From contig JARRRL010000213.1 of NCBI GenBank assembly GCA_037380725.1, positions 1-11,364 on the forward strand: a stretch of DNA of 11,364 bases. The letters are read 5' to 3'. Source of the stretch: JARRRL01 sp037380725 (GTDB lineage: Bacteria; Pseudomonadota; Gammaproteobacteria; Pseudomonadales; JANQJO01). Positions within the stretch are counted from its first letter, which is position 1. Each line of letters opens with the position of its first letter. The notes beneath the pieces were generated by a model. That model ran no database searches. It saw only the letters and a program-made list of their open reading frames with translations, and was not told the origin of the DNA. Below are positions 1-7,483 of this stretch, piece by piece. A program made the translations under genes and the position numbers.

Positions 1-762
1 GAACTGGCAGCAAAGCGCTTATCCGCCAATGTGCTAAACATCAACATCGATCACTCAGCAACCAAAAAGGGTGAATCACTGGTGGACATGTTACACAATT
101 TGGAAGCCATGGCTGTGGACATGTTCATCGTACGCCACCCCGAAAGCGGCGCAGCACACTTCATGGCGCAACACGTCGCACCCGACGTTTCCGTGGTCAA
201 CGCTGGAGACGGTCAACACGCTCACCCCACTCAAGCGATGCTGGATATGTACACGATTCGCGCCGAAAAAGGGGGCTTCAAGGACCTGCGTGTTGCGATT
301 GTCGGAGACATCATCCACTCCCGCGTAGCGCGATCACAGATTGAAGCCCTGCACACACTCGGCACACGAGACATCCGGCTCGTTGGACCCAAAACACTGA
401 TACCCCATGACGTCAGCCTGATGCCCGTTAGCGTCCACCACGAACTGCGCACAGGCATAGCCGGCGCTGACGTCGTGATTTTATTGCGACTGCAAAAAGA
501 ACGAATGCAATCCGCACTGTTGCCCAGCACACACGAATTTTATCAACGCTACGGACTGACCCCCGACACCCTTACCTTTGCCGACTCTCAAGCGATTGTC
601 ATGCACCCTGGCCCCATTAATCGTGGCGTTGAAATCGCATCGGAAGTCGCTGACGGGCCACAATCGGTTATTCTGAAGCAGGTTCGCTATGGCGTTGCCG
701 TTCGCATGGCCGTTTTATCGATGACACTCAGTGGCCACCAAACGTCCAACCAAACCGAATAA
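1..762 (+). CDS. pyrB: Aspartate carbamoyltransferase catalytic chain, 5'-truncated by window edge
   Basis: PyrB condenses carbamoyl phosphate with L-aspartate to carbamoyl aspartate, an early cytoplasmic step of pyrimidine synthesis. The frame is open from base 1, so the first 80 or so residues, including the STRTR phosphate-binding motif, lie outside the window; the internal GTG at 31 is not the true start. The 253 visible residues carry the family landmarks: the KKGES loop (visible residues 22-26, holding the loop lysine that reaches into the neighbouring active site), RHP (45-47), HPTQ (75-78), the hinge-region GDIIHSRVARS (102-112), the LRLQKER aspartate-binding segment (162-168) and HPGPINRG (202-209). 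The sequence resembles the Pseudomonas-type PyrB, which is active only in a complex with the non-catalytic PyrC'. That partner follows 68 bp downstream rather than overlapping as in Pseudomonas. Identification is very secure. Confidence 0.97.
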   Translation, partial: ELAAKRLSANVLNINIDHSATKKGESLVDMLHNLEAMAVDMFIVRHPESGAAHFMAQHVAPDVSVVNAGDGQHAHPTQAMLDMYTIRAEKGGFKDLRVAIVGDIIHSRVARSQIEALHTLGTRDIRLVGPKTLIPHDVSLMPVSVHHELRTGIAGADVVILLRLQKERMQSALLPSTHEFYQRYGLTPDTLTFADSQAIVMHPGPINRGVEIASEVADGPQSVILKQVRYGVAVRMAVLSMTLSGHQTSNQTE

Positions 763-817
763 AAACGATGATAACGCAACAAAACCGCAACGATAAGAAA
801 ACCGATTAACCAACCTC

Positions 818-823
818 GGAAAG
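818..823 (+). promoter_or_regulatory. Ribosome-binding site of pyrC'
   Basis: GGAAAG lies 7 nt before the GTG at 831 and is the reason for preferring that start for the dihydroorotase-like gene. Confidence 0.6.
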
Positions 824-830
824 ACGCCAC

Positions 831-2171
831 GTGAAGCACAGCACAACGCCTTTGAAAACCGACACCTTACTCCCCAATCCAAACGCACTCCCTCGTATTC
901 GGTTACGCGACGTCACCCCCATCGACCCCGCCGGCCAACTTGCCCCGAAAGCACAGGATTGGTTTATCATCGATGGGCAATTGCATCGCGCCTATGCCGG
1001 ACCGGTGGACATCGACTTACCCTTAACTGGCTGCTGGCTGCTCCCGGGTATGATGGATTTGTCACACCACATCCGAGAACCTGGCTTTAAATCCAAAGGA
1101 AGTCTGGAAAACGAAACCCGTGCGGCTGCAGCCAGCGGCTTTACCCGAATCGTCTGCCCACCCACTACCGATCCCATCAATGATTCACCGACCGTAACGC
1201 GCTGGCTCATTGAAAGCAGCACGCGCTCAGGTCACGTCGATTTACTGCCTGTGGGTGCCATGACGCAAGGCCTGGCAGGCACTCAACTCAGCGAAATGGC
1301 AGCGCTTAAAGACGCGGGCTGTGTCGCTGTCACCCACGCAGCAGCGCCCATTACGCATCACCGAACCCTGTTGCGCTGCTACGAGTACGCTGCCAATCTC
1401 GGATTGACGATTCTCTCGCGACCAGAAGACCCCGATTTGGCCGCAGATAGATACGCTCACGCCGGAGCTTACGCGTCTCATCTGGGCATTCCCGCCATCC
1501 CCGCTGCATCCGAAGCACTGGCTGTTGCACGCGATTGCATTCTCGCCGAACACACCGGCGCAACAATACATTTCAGTCAAATTTCTAGCGCCGCCGCACT
1601 AAAGTGGATCATTCGAGCTCGCGAGGAAGGGTTACCCATTACGTGTGATGTAGCCATCTCCAATCTGCTCTATACCGATGAAACACTCATCGGTTTCAAT
1701 TCGCTGTATCACACACAACCCCCGCTACGCAGTGAGCACGATCGCCAAGCTCTATTGGAAGCCATTGCTCACCATCACATACAAGCCATCAGCAGCCACC
1801 ACCAACCACACGATCTTGCCGCCAAAATGTCGCCTTTCAGTAGCAGCGAACCCGGCATGGCAACCCTAGACAGTTTCGTCGCCGACCTATTGCACCTGGT
1901 TGAATCCAAGGCACTGACTGTCGAAGACATGGTGCGCAGCGTAACAGTCGGTCCCGCTCAGTGCTTAGGCTTAACCAGTACAACATTGACTGAAAACGAC
2001 CCCGCCAATTGCATGGTCATTGATCCGCAGCACCGTTGGCTACTCAACGAAACCAGTAGCCATTCCCACGGGCACAATTGCCCACACTGGCATCAAGCTC
2101 TGACGGGTGCAAACCTGTTGACCGTCAAAGCTGGCGCGATGACGTATCTTGCCCCACATTTACGCCACTGA
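831..2171 (+). CDS. pyrC': Non-catalytic dihydroorotase-like subunit PyrC'
   Basis: This 446-residue protein has the amidohydrolase fold sequence of type I dihydroorotases. The metal-binding residues are gone. The HxH motif reads S78-H-H80 within DLSHHIREPG. The SDDG stretch that supplies a metal ligand reads THAA (168-171). The HCED motif is RPED (R197). The next conserved histidine is Q250. The catalytic aspartate of TDHAPH is H323 (SHHQPH). It is therefore predicted to have no dihydroorotase activity. In Pseudomonas such pseudo-dihydroorotases are structural partners needed for PyrB assembly and activity; the adjacent pyrB supports that role here. A separate active pyrC should exist elsewhere in the genome. 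The start is GTG with a fair ribosome-binding site. The stop codon lies inside the first unit of a 14-bp repeat array. Confidence 0.93.
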   Translation: MKHSTTPLKTDTLLPNPNALPRIRLRDVTPIDPAGQLAPKAQDWFIIDGQLHRAYAGPVDIDLPLTGCWLLPGMMDLSHHIREPGFKSKGSLENETRAAAASGFTRIVCPPTTDPINDSPTVTRWLIESSTRSGHVDLLPVGAMTQGLAGTQLSEMAALKDAGCVAVTHAAAPITHHRTLLRCYEYAANLGLTILSRPEDPDLAADRYAHAGAYASHLGIPAIPAASEALAVARDCILAEHTGATIHFSQISSAAALKWIIRAREEGLPITCDVAISNLLYTDETLIGFNSLYHTQPPLRSEHDRQALLEAIAHHHIQAISSHHQPHDLAAKMSPFSSSEPGMATLDSFVADLLHLVESKALTVEDMVRSVTVGPAQCLGLTSTTLTENDPANCMVIDPQHRWLLNETSSHSHGHNCPHWHQALTGANLLTVKAGAMTYLAPHLRH

Positions 2172-2264
2172 ATGTACAACTTTGAATACACAACATTGAA
2201 TACACAACATTGAATACACAATATTGAATGTACTATATGAATGCACGAAATAAATGTACGACGA
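2168..2264. repeat. 14-bp tandem repeat array at the pyrC'/pilU junction
   Basis: The unit TTGAATACACAACA occurs at 2182-2195 and 2196-2209. A one-mismatch copy lies at 2210-2223. Degenerate units flank these on both sides (2168-2181, 2224-2237 and approximately 2237-2264), giving about seven copies. The TGA stop of pyrC' (2169-2171) is part of the first unit. The array fills most of the convergent gap between pyrC' and the remnant pilU. I see no rho-independent terminator in this gap. Confidence 0.9.
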
Positions 2265-2279
2265 TGCAGTCACAATCGC

Positions 2280-3366
2280 TCAGCGCTGACCGTAAAAATT
2301 ATCTTGCTGACTACCGTCTGAATCATCAATTCTTAAGTCCTTGGTTAAATCATCGTAATCCACACTTTTACTCTGATCTTCACGGCTCTCTGCATTTTCA
2401 CCCAATTTAATCATCAAACGCAGATCATTTGGCGCATCCGCGTGAGCCAAGCAATCCTCTTGAGAACAATCACCACTTTTGTAAAGCTCATACAAAGCTT
2501 GATCAAAGGTTTGCATGCCCAACTCTTTCGATTTACTCATTCGGTTTTTCAGTAAGTGTACTTCGCCTTTGCGCACATGGTCGGCCACAATCGGCGTATT
2601 CAACAGCACCTCCACACACACTCGACGACCTTTGCCATCTTTCGTTGGAATCAACTGCTGCGCCACAATGGCTTTCAAATTCAACGACAAATCCATCCAC
2701 ACCTGCTGATGCCGCTCGGGCGGAAAAAAGTGAACGATCCGATCCAGCGCCTGATTCGCATTATTGGCGTGCAAAGTGGCCAGCACCAAATGCCCCGTTT
2801 CGGCAAAGGCCACCGCGTATTCCATAGCATCCAGCGAACGCACCTCACCAATCATGATGACATCCGGCGCTTGCCGCAGGGTATTTTTCAGAGCCACTTC
2901 AAAGTTTTCCGTATCCAAGCCCACTTCGCGTTGCGTGACGATACATCCGCTGTGCTGATGGATATATTCGATGGGGTCTTCGATGCAAATAATGTGTCCT
3001 TTGCTGTTGTGGTTCCGGTGTCCGATCATCGCGGCCAAAGACGTGGACTTTCCCGTCCCCGTTGCGCCCACCAAAAAAATACACCATCCCGATCAAATTG
3101 CGCTGGTAAAACGCACTCACCCGAAAACGCCCCACACCACGCGCACTGAGCGCAAAATTACTTTCTCGCGTTTTATAAAACTCTTTTCGTTGGATCTCGG
3201 TCATGATGGCCAACACCGTCTCACGCGTTTTCTCTGGCGTCAGCGGTGTATTACTGATAGGCACCAATTTGCCATTTACTTTCATGCTGGGCGGCACGCC
3301 CGCCGTTACAAACAGATCGGACGCGCCCTTTTCCACCATTAAACGAAGTAGATCTTCAAAATCCAC
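2280..3366 (-). pseudogene. pilU: Type IV pilus retraction ATPase PilU, disrupted by internal deletion and frameshift
   Basis: PilU is a cytoplasmic hexameric ATPase that assists PilT in type IV pilus retraction. The gene starts with GTG at 3366, with GAGGA 8 nt upstream. Residues 1-95 are a normal PilU N-terminal domain ending in FYQRNLIGMV. The frame then runs into a T7 tract (plus-strand A7, 3073-3079), and the ATPase half continues one base out of phase (+1) from 3074: GATGTGKST Walker A, IEDPIEYIH Asp box, PDVIMIGEVRS Walker B, AETGHLVLATLH His box, and a typical PilU C-terminus to the TGA at 2280. Alignment with the intact PilT in this window shows about 30 residues missing at the join, equivalent to PilT 96-125. 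A simple homopolymer miscall cannot explain that. The first frame alone ends after 155 residues, with no ATPase domain. Both halves are otherwise well conserved, so the loss is recent or an assembly error. Confidence 0.88.
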
Positions 3367-3472
3367 GCTCTCAATCCTCGCGAACTCGGTACCTGTACGT
3401 CACGAACAAACCAATGACGACAACGCGCAATCTGACTACACATCCGCCACACTGTCCCGATCACAGGAAACA

Positions 3473-4507
3473 TCAAAATTGATTTGGATTTTTAGCTTTT
3501 TCTTTAGCCGCATCCCGCGTAATGTGACCCGACTTTAGCAAATTCGTCAGGGACTGATCCAGTGTTTGCATGCCCAAGGACCCACCCGTTTGAATGGCCG
3601 AATACATCTGCGCCACTTTATCCTCGCGAATCAAATTACGAATAGCGGGCGTGCCAATCATAATCTCATGCGCCGCACACCGACCGCCACCAATTTTTTT
3701 CAACAACGTCTGAGAAATGACCCCTTGCAAGGACTCGGACAACATCGATCGAACCATGGATTTCTCGGCAGCCGGAAAAACGTCCACGACCCGGTCAATG
3801 GTTTTTGCCGCGGAGGTGGTGTGCAGCGTCCCAAATACCAAATGCCCTGTTTCCGCCGCCGTCAGCGCCAAACGGATGGTTTCCAAATCCCGCATTTCAC
3901 CCACCAGGATGATGTCTGGATCTTCCCGAAGCGCCGATCGCAGCGCTTCCGCAAATCCCAAGGTATCCCGATGCACCTCACGCTGATTCACCAAACATTT
4001 TTTACTGTCGTGCACAAACTCTATGGGATCTTCAATGGTGAGAATGTGGTCATAGCGATTTTCATTAATGAAATCCAGCAAAGCCGCCAAGGTCGTACTT
4101 TTTCCGGATCCCGTTGGCCCCGTCACCAAACACAAGCCTCGCGGAAATTTAGCAATATCGCGAAAGACTTGACCCACGCCCAACTCTTCCATTGTCAACA
4201 CTTTGGAAGGAATTGTACGAAACACCGCACCGGCCCCTCGATTCTGGTTAAACGCGTTCACCCGAAATCGCGCGACACCAGGCACCTCAAAAGAAAAATC
4301 CGTTTCCAGATACTCTTCAAAATCTTTACGCTGCTTATCGTTCATGATGTCATAGATCAACCCATGAACTTGCTTATGATCCATAGGCGGCAAATTGATG
4401 CGTCGCACATCACCATCCACCCGTATCATGGGCGGCAAGCCTGCCGATAAGTGAAGATCGGACGCATTATTTTTCGCGCTAAATGCCAAAAGTTCAGTAA
4501 TATCCAT
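3473..4507 (-). CDS. pilT: Type IV pilus retraction ATPase PilT (twitching motility)
   Basis: PilT hydrolyses ATP at the inner-membrane base of the pilus machine to depolymerise pilin and retract the fibre, driving twitching, DNA uptake and phage entry. The 344 residues match the usual family length. An N-terminal PAS-like domain (about 1-100) precedes the RecA-like ATPase domain. That domain carries Walker A GPTGSGKST (130-138), Asp box TIEDPIEF (157-164), Walker B IILVGEMRD (199-207), His box GHLVFGTLH (221-229) and the PilT-specific retraction motif AIRNLIRE (288-295). All key residues are present. The ATG start has AGGGA 4 nt upstream. pilU follows 106 bp downstream on the same strand, the usual pilT-pilU order. 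yggS is divergent, as in Pseudomonas. This should be a functional retraction motor even with pilU broken. Confidence 0.97.
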   Translation of the reverse strand: MDITELLAFSAKNNASDLHLSAGLPPMIRVDGDVRRINLPPMDHKQVHGLIYDIMNDKQRKDFEEYLETDFSFEVPGVARFRVNAFNQNRGAGAVFRTIPSKVLTMEELGVGQVFRDIAKFPRGLCLVTGPTGSGKSTTLAALLDFINENRYDHILTIEDPIEFVHDSKKCLVNQREVHRDTLGFAEALRSALREDPDIILVGEMRDLETIRLALTAAETGHLVFGTLHTTSAAKTIDRVVDVFPAAEKSMVRSMLSESLQGVISQTLLKKIGGGRCAAHEIMIGTPAIRNLIREDKVAQMYSAIQTGGSLGMQTLDQSLTNLLKSGHITRDAAKEKAKNPNQF

Positions 4508-4619
4508 GGTGTCCCTAATCGCCGGTTGGCATCAATCTCGCTCTGATTCTTAAATGGGCATCCACACGGACAGCCCCGAGCCCTTTACCGTATTTCTAAA
4601 AGATTAGCATCGCATCAGC

Positions 4620-4665
4620 TATTCGTCTTTTCCTATTCGTTTTTTCCCATTGATTTTCCCATTGA
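4620..4665. repeat. Adjoining 14-bp and 12-bp tandem duplications in the pilT-yggS divergent region
   Basis: TATTCGTCTTTTCC (4620-4633) is followed directly by a copy with one mismatch (4634-4647). TTTTCCCATTGA occurs twice perfectly, at 4642-4653 and 4654-4665. The last copy supplies the first bases of a candidate -35 box (TTGACT, 4662-4667) for yggS. The rest of the 239-bp divergent region (4508-4746) holds no gene that I can support. Confidence 0.85.
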
Positions 4666-4690
4666 CTCAGAGGCGCTTAATCGTTACAAC
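4662..4690 (+). promoter_or_regulatory. Candidate sigma-70 promoter of yggS (-35 and -10)
   Basis: TTGACT (4662-4667) and TACAAC (4685-4690) are separated by 17 bp, matching the consensus at 5/6 and 4/6 positions. Transcription would start near 4697, leaving a leader of about 50 nt before the yggS ATG. This is a pattern match only. Confidence 0.45.
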
Positions 4691-4713
4691 AAGCAATACG
4701 TCCCACCCCCACA

Positions 4714-4741
4714 CAACCCTATCGACACAACCCCATCGACA
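4714..4741. repeat. 14-bp tandem duplication just before yggS
   Basis: CAACCCTATCGACA (4714-4727) is repeated with one mismatch at 4728-4741, and the first four bases of a third copy (CAAC) run up to the yggS start at 4747. The array occupies the position where a ribosome-binding site would normally be. Confidence 0.85.
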
Positions 4742-4746
4742 CAACT

Positions 4747-5667
4747 ATGAATAAACTCACCCCCAATTTATCCCCAGACGCTGAACGGATCAACACGCTC
4801 TCACAACGTCACGATGCACTCATGGCGCGCCTGAACGCCGCCACACGCGCGGCGGGACGTACCCAAGCACCACTACTGCTTGCCGTGAGCAAAACGCAAT
4901 CAGCCCTAACCATAGCAGCAGCTATCCGTGCGGGTCTCTACGCTTTCGGTGAAAATTATCTTCAAGAAGCTTTACCCAAAATGGAAGTGTTGAATCAGTG
5001 GTTTTCCGCACAGCCTCCTCCCCATTCCGACAAGGCCTCGCCCCCACGTACAATCAGTTGGCACTATATTGGCAACGTTCAATCCAATAAAACACGCGCC
5101 ATTGCCGAACACTTTGATTGGGTACACACCGTATCCAGCGACAAACAACTGCAGCGCCTTAACGAACACCGTCCACCGGAAAAAGGACCCTTACACGTGT
5201 GCTTACAGATCAATATCGATGCTGAGCCACAAAAACAAGGCATCCGGGCACAAGACGCCCCCGCCTTAGCGCTGGCAGCGCTCCGCTGCGAAAACATCGT
5301 GCTGCGAGGCCTCATGTGCTTGCCCGCCACGAATCACATGCCAGCCCCCTCAGACCAAATGCCTTCACGTGCAACCCGCAACGCTTTCGAACAACTGGCT
5401 GAATTGCTCGATACGCTGCGCAACTCACTCACCGATATACCTTCACATTCCAGCCACTTCACCCCACGCCGTTCACCGCAAACGCTGGACACCCTGTCCA
5501 TGGGGATGTCCGCCGATTTGCCTCAAGCCATTGCCGCAGGCAGCACACTGGTTCGAGTTGGCACCGCTCTCTTTGGCCCACGCCTTAACACACAAAACGC
5601 GAAACCACACAGCATGAATCCAGATGACAGCGCCCCCCCGCTCGACACAGGCCCCGACACACACTGA
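4747..5667 (+). CDS. yggS: YggS/PLPBP family pyridoxal phosphate homeostasis protein, with insertions
   Basis: Family members are soluble, non-enzymatic PLP-binding TIM-barrel proteins that keep vitamin B6 and amino-acid pools balanced. The PLP-binding lysine is K49 in AVSKT. Other family motifs follow: GENYLQEA (68-75), WHYIGNVQSNKTR (105-117), the phosphate-binding region LSMGMSADL (250-258) and RVGTALFGPR (270-279). At 306 residues it is longer than the usual 230 or so. The extra length lies in proline-rich or polar inserts near 88-103 and 195-247 and in a polar tail after 280; the core looks intact. No Shine-Dalgarno sequence precedes the ATG because a 14-bp repeat occupies that site. The ATG fits the family N-terminus, with only a slightly extended leader. 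proC follows, a conserved pairing. Confidence 0.95.
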   Translation: MNKLTPNLSPDAERINTLSQRHDALMARLNAATRAAGRTQAPLLLAVSKTQSALTIAAAIRAGLYAFGENYLQEALPKMEVLNQWFSAQPPPHSDKASPPRTISWHYIGNVQSNKTRAIAEHFDWVHTVSSDKQLQRLNEHRPPEKGPLHVCLQINIDAEPQKQGIRAQDAPALALAALRCENIVLRGLMCLPATNHMPAPSDQMPSRATRNAFEQLAELLDTLRNSLTDIPSHSSHFTPRRSPQTLDTLSMGMSADLPQAIAAGSTLVRVGTALFGPRLNTQNAKPHSMNPDDSAPPLDTGPDTH

Positions 5668-5778
5668 CTCCTTTGCTATCATCGGTTATCATTCATTACG
5701 GTTACCCATTTACGACCACCCATTCCATTCCTTGTTATTTTTATTTACTTTTCCATTCACGGCGTCATCCTAACACCC

Positions 5779-5784
5779 AAGGGG
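5779..5784 (+). promoter_or_regulatory. Ribosome-binding site of proC
   Basis: AAGGGG lies 7 nt before the ATG at 5792 and supports that start even though it gives the protein about 24 extra N-terminal residues. The rest of the 124-bp yggS-proC gap is AT-rich, with a weak 16-bp near-repeat (CGGTTA...CATT) around 5685-5716 and no clear terminator. Confidence 0.7.
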
Positions 5785-5791
5785 TTAACAC

Positions 5792-6667
5792 ATGCCACAG
5801 AGCACAATCGCAGCAACCCGCCCACAATCGCCCAATTCGCTTGAATCCGACCTCGACCTGCCAACCTGCCACATTCACTTTTTAGGTGGCGGCCATATGG
5901 CCAACGGGATCATAGGCGGCCTGATCCATCGCGGTATTCCTGCTACACAGATCTCCGTCACTGAACCCAACGCCGAGCGCGCTCAAGTACTCCGAGAGGC
6001 CTGGAACATCACTGTCAGCCAGGATGCCCCACCCGCTGACACCGAAGTAATCGTATTGGCCATAAAACCACAGGTTTTTCCTACCGCCCTGCCACAACTG
6101 GCCTCGACATTAAAAGCAGGAACCTTGGTGATATCCGTTGCTGCCGGCATTCATTTGCATCGCATTCAACAATACCTTGGCAGCGGCTTCAAATTGGCGC
6201 GCGCCATGCCCAACATGCCAGCCCTAATACGCTGCGGCGCCACAGGACTCTTTGGGGACAGCACACTGACTGACGCGGATCGCGCGCTCGCTGACAACAT
6301 CATGCGCAGCGTAGGAACGACGCTCTGGGTCGAGTCCGAAGACCTCATTGATGCCGTCACGGCAGTATCCGGCAGCGGCCCAGCGTATTTTTTCTTGTTG
6401 ATGGAAGCCATGACCGAGGCCGGGATAACATTGGGGCTTTCTCGGGAACACAGCCAAGCCTTGACCATTCAAACGGCTTTAGGCGCTGCAACCTTGGCCT
6501 CACACAGTCAGCACACGCAAACACCCGAGCACCTACGCCAACAAGTGACTTCACCAGGCGGCACCACCGCAGCAGCCATCAACCACCTGATCGATCATCA
6601 GTTTCCAGATCTCATCACCGCTGCCCTCACGCGTGCTCGCGATCGCGCCATTGAGTTAGCACGCTAA
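5792..6667 (+). CDS. proC: Pyrroline-5-carboxylate reductase
   Basis: ProC reduces 1-pyrroline-5-carboxylate to L-proline with NAD(P)H, the last step of proline synthesis, in the cytoplasm. The 291-residue protein has the N-terminal Rossmann motif FLGGGHMANGIIGGL (30-44), then VLAIKPQV (88-95), SVAAGI (115-120) and RAMPNMPA (137-144). The C-terminal dimerisation and active-site region carries AVSGSGPAYFFLLMEAM (191-207) and the signature TSPGGTTAAAI (253-263). A polar leader of about 24 residues precedes the usual family start. The good ribosome-binding site favours it being translated, although no closer start suits the Rossmann strand better. It lies 124 bp after yggS and before yggT, a widely conserved order. 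Confidence 0.97.
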   Translation: MPQSTIAATRPQSPNSLESDLDLPTCHIHFLGGGHMANGIIGGLIHRGIPATQISVTEPNAERAQVLREAWNITVSQDAPPADTEVIVLAIKPQVFPTALPQLASTLKAGTLVISVAAGIHLHRIQQYLGSGFKLARAMPNMPALIRCGATGLFGDSTLTDADRALADNIMRSVGTTLWVESEDLIDAVTAVSGSGPAYFFLLMEAMTEAGITLGLSREHSQALTIQTALGAATLASHSQHTQTPEHLRQQVTSPGGTTAAAINHLIDHQFPDLITAALTRARDRAIELAR

Positions 6668-6671
6668 ATAA

Positions 6672-6866
6672 ATGGCTCAAGCATGCCTCTTATTAACCCA
6701 AGCCGGCCATTCCAAGCAAAACTGGCTAATCTTCAAGGCATTGCGTAATATACTTACCGGGAGCGGTGCGGCGCCATGCTGTTGGCAAAGTTGGCGCGCC
6801 AGCTCTCAGGTACACACCAACCTTTTATTTCTACCATTTACATCAGGACTTCAACAGCATTTATGA
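6672..6866 (+). CDS. Possible small ORF bridging proC and yggT (64 aa, doubtful)
   Basis: An ATG 4 nt after the proC stop opens a 64-codon frame whose TGA (6864-6866) overlaps the yggT ATG (6863-6865) as ATGA. This is the arrangement typical of translational coupling. Against it: no ribosome-binding site, no recognisable domain, and a composition (many W, Q, S and L) that could be chance. If it is not a gene, the 195-bp gap holds only a -10-like TATACT (6749-6754) without a good -35 partner. Confidence 0.2.
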   Translation: MAQACLLLTQAGHSKQNWLIFKALRNILTGSGAAPCCWQSWRASSQVHTNLLFLPFTSGLQQHL

Positions 6867-7402
6867 ACAATACGGCATCCGCACTGCAATTTCTAATCGG
6901 TCAACTGTTTGACTTGTATTCTTACGTCATCCTAGCTCGGTTTCTGTTGCAACTGGTGAGAGCGGATTTTTACAACCCCATTTCCCAATTCGTCGTAAAA
7001 GCGACAAACCCCTTGTTGCTGCCCTTACGCAAAGTCATTCCAGGATTTCTAGGCTTAGACTGGTCAGCACTTGTGCTGCTGTGGGCCTTCCAAACGCTCA
7101 AAATTGTACTTCTGGTACTCATTGCGGGTCTTTCCGTTCACCCAGTAAATGCATTGATTGGTTCGCTCATTGGATGCGTTTCGTTGACCATTGGGTTCTA
7201 CCTATTTATTATCTTCGTACAAATTATTTTGTCGTGGGTGGCACCGTATCAACAAAACCCCATGAGCCTGGTGTTACACCAATTAAGCGAACCACTGCTG
7301 GGACCCGCCCGTCGCCTGCTACCGCCCATTGCTGGCCTCGATATATCCCCCATTCTTGTAATATTAATGCTGTCAACTTTAAAGGTGTTTCTCGTCGGGT
7401 AA
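6863..7402 (+). CDS. yggT: YggT family integral membrane protein
   Basis: YggT proteins are small inner-membrane proteins built of two YGGT repeats, each a pair of transmembrane helices; a precise function is not established. The 179 residues from ATG 6863 begin MNNTASALQF, like other gammaproteobacterial YggT proteins. An upstream in-frame start at 6776 would add 29 residues not expected in the family. Repeat one holds hydrophobic segments near residues 9-32 and 62-90, with the conserved block LVRADFYNPISQFVVKATNP between. Repeat two holds segments near 97-122 and 155-177, with SWVAPYQQNP and PARRLLPPIAGLD between. AGGA (6845-6848) lies 14 nt upstream, further than usual. It sits downstream of proC as in many genomes. 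Confidence 0.93.
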   Translation: MNNTASALQFLIGQLFDLYSYVILARFLLQLVRADFYNPISQFVVKATNPLLLPLRKVIPGFLGLDWSALVLLWAFQTLKIVLLVLIAGLSVHPVNALIGSLIGCVSLTIGFYLFIIFVQIILSWVAPYQQNPMSLVLHQLSEPLLGPARRLLPPIAGLDISPILVILMLSTLKVFLVG

Positions 7403-7417
7403 ACCTCGCTTTCCCGC

Positions 7418-7462
7418 TTTACAGACTACCAATTTACAGACTGCCTCTTTACAAACTAAAAA
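7418..7462. repeat. 15-bp tandem repeat, three copies, after yggT
   Basis: TTTACAGACT recurs exactly 15 bp apart at 7418 and 7433, then as TTTACAAACT at 7448. The last five positions of each unit are diverged. The array lies 15 bp after the yggT stop. Confidence 0.8.
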
Positions 7463-7483
7463 TAAAAACACCTAAGTACACAA

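Noticed and set aside
3073..3079. Programmed frameshifting or transcriptional slippage at the T7 tract to rescue PilU
   Set aside because: A one-base slip would rejoin the frames, but about 30 residues leading into the Walker A region would still be absent, so the product is unlikely to work. Seven T's is also short for efficient slippage.
3566..4450. A long open frame (294 codons) on the plus strand opposite pilT, and a similar 197-codon frame (2556-3149) opposite pilU
   Set aside because: Both are antisense shadows of strongly conserved retraction-ATPase genes. Their translations are rich in His, Arg and Gln, with no recognisable domain or ribosome-binding site.
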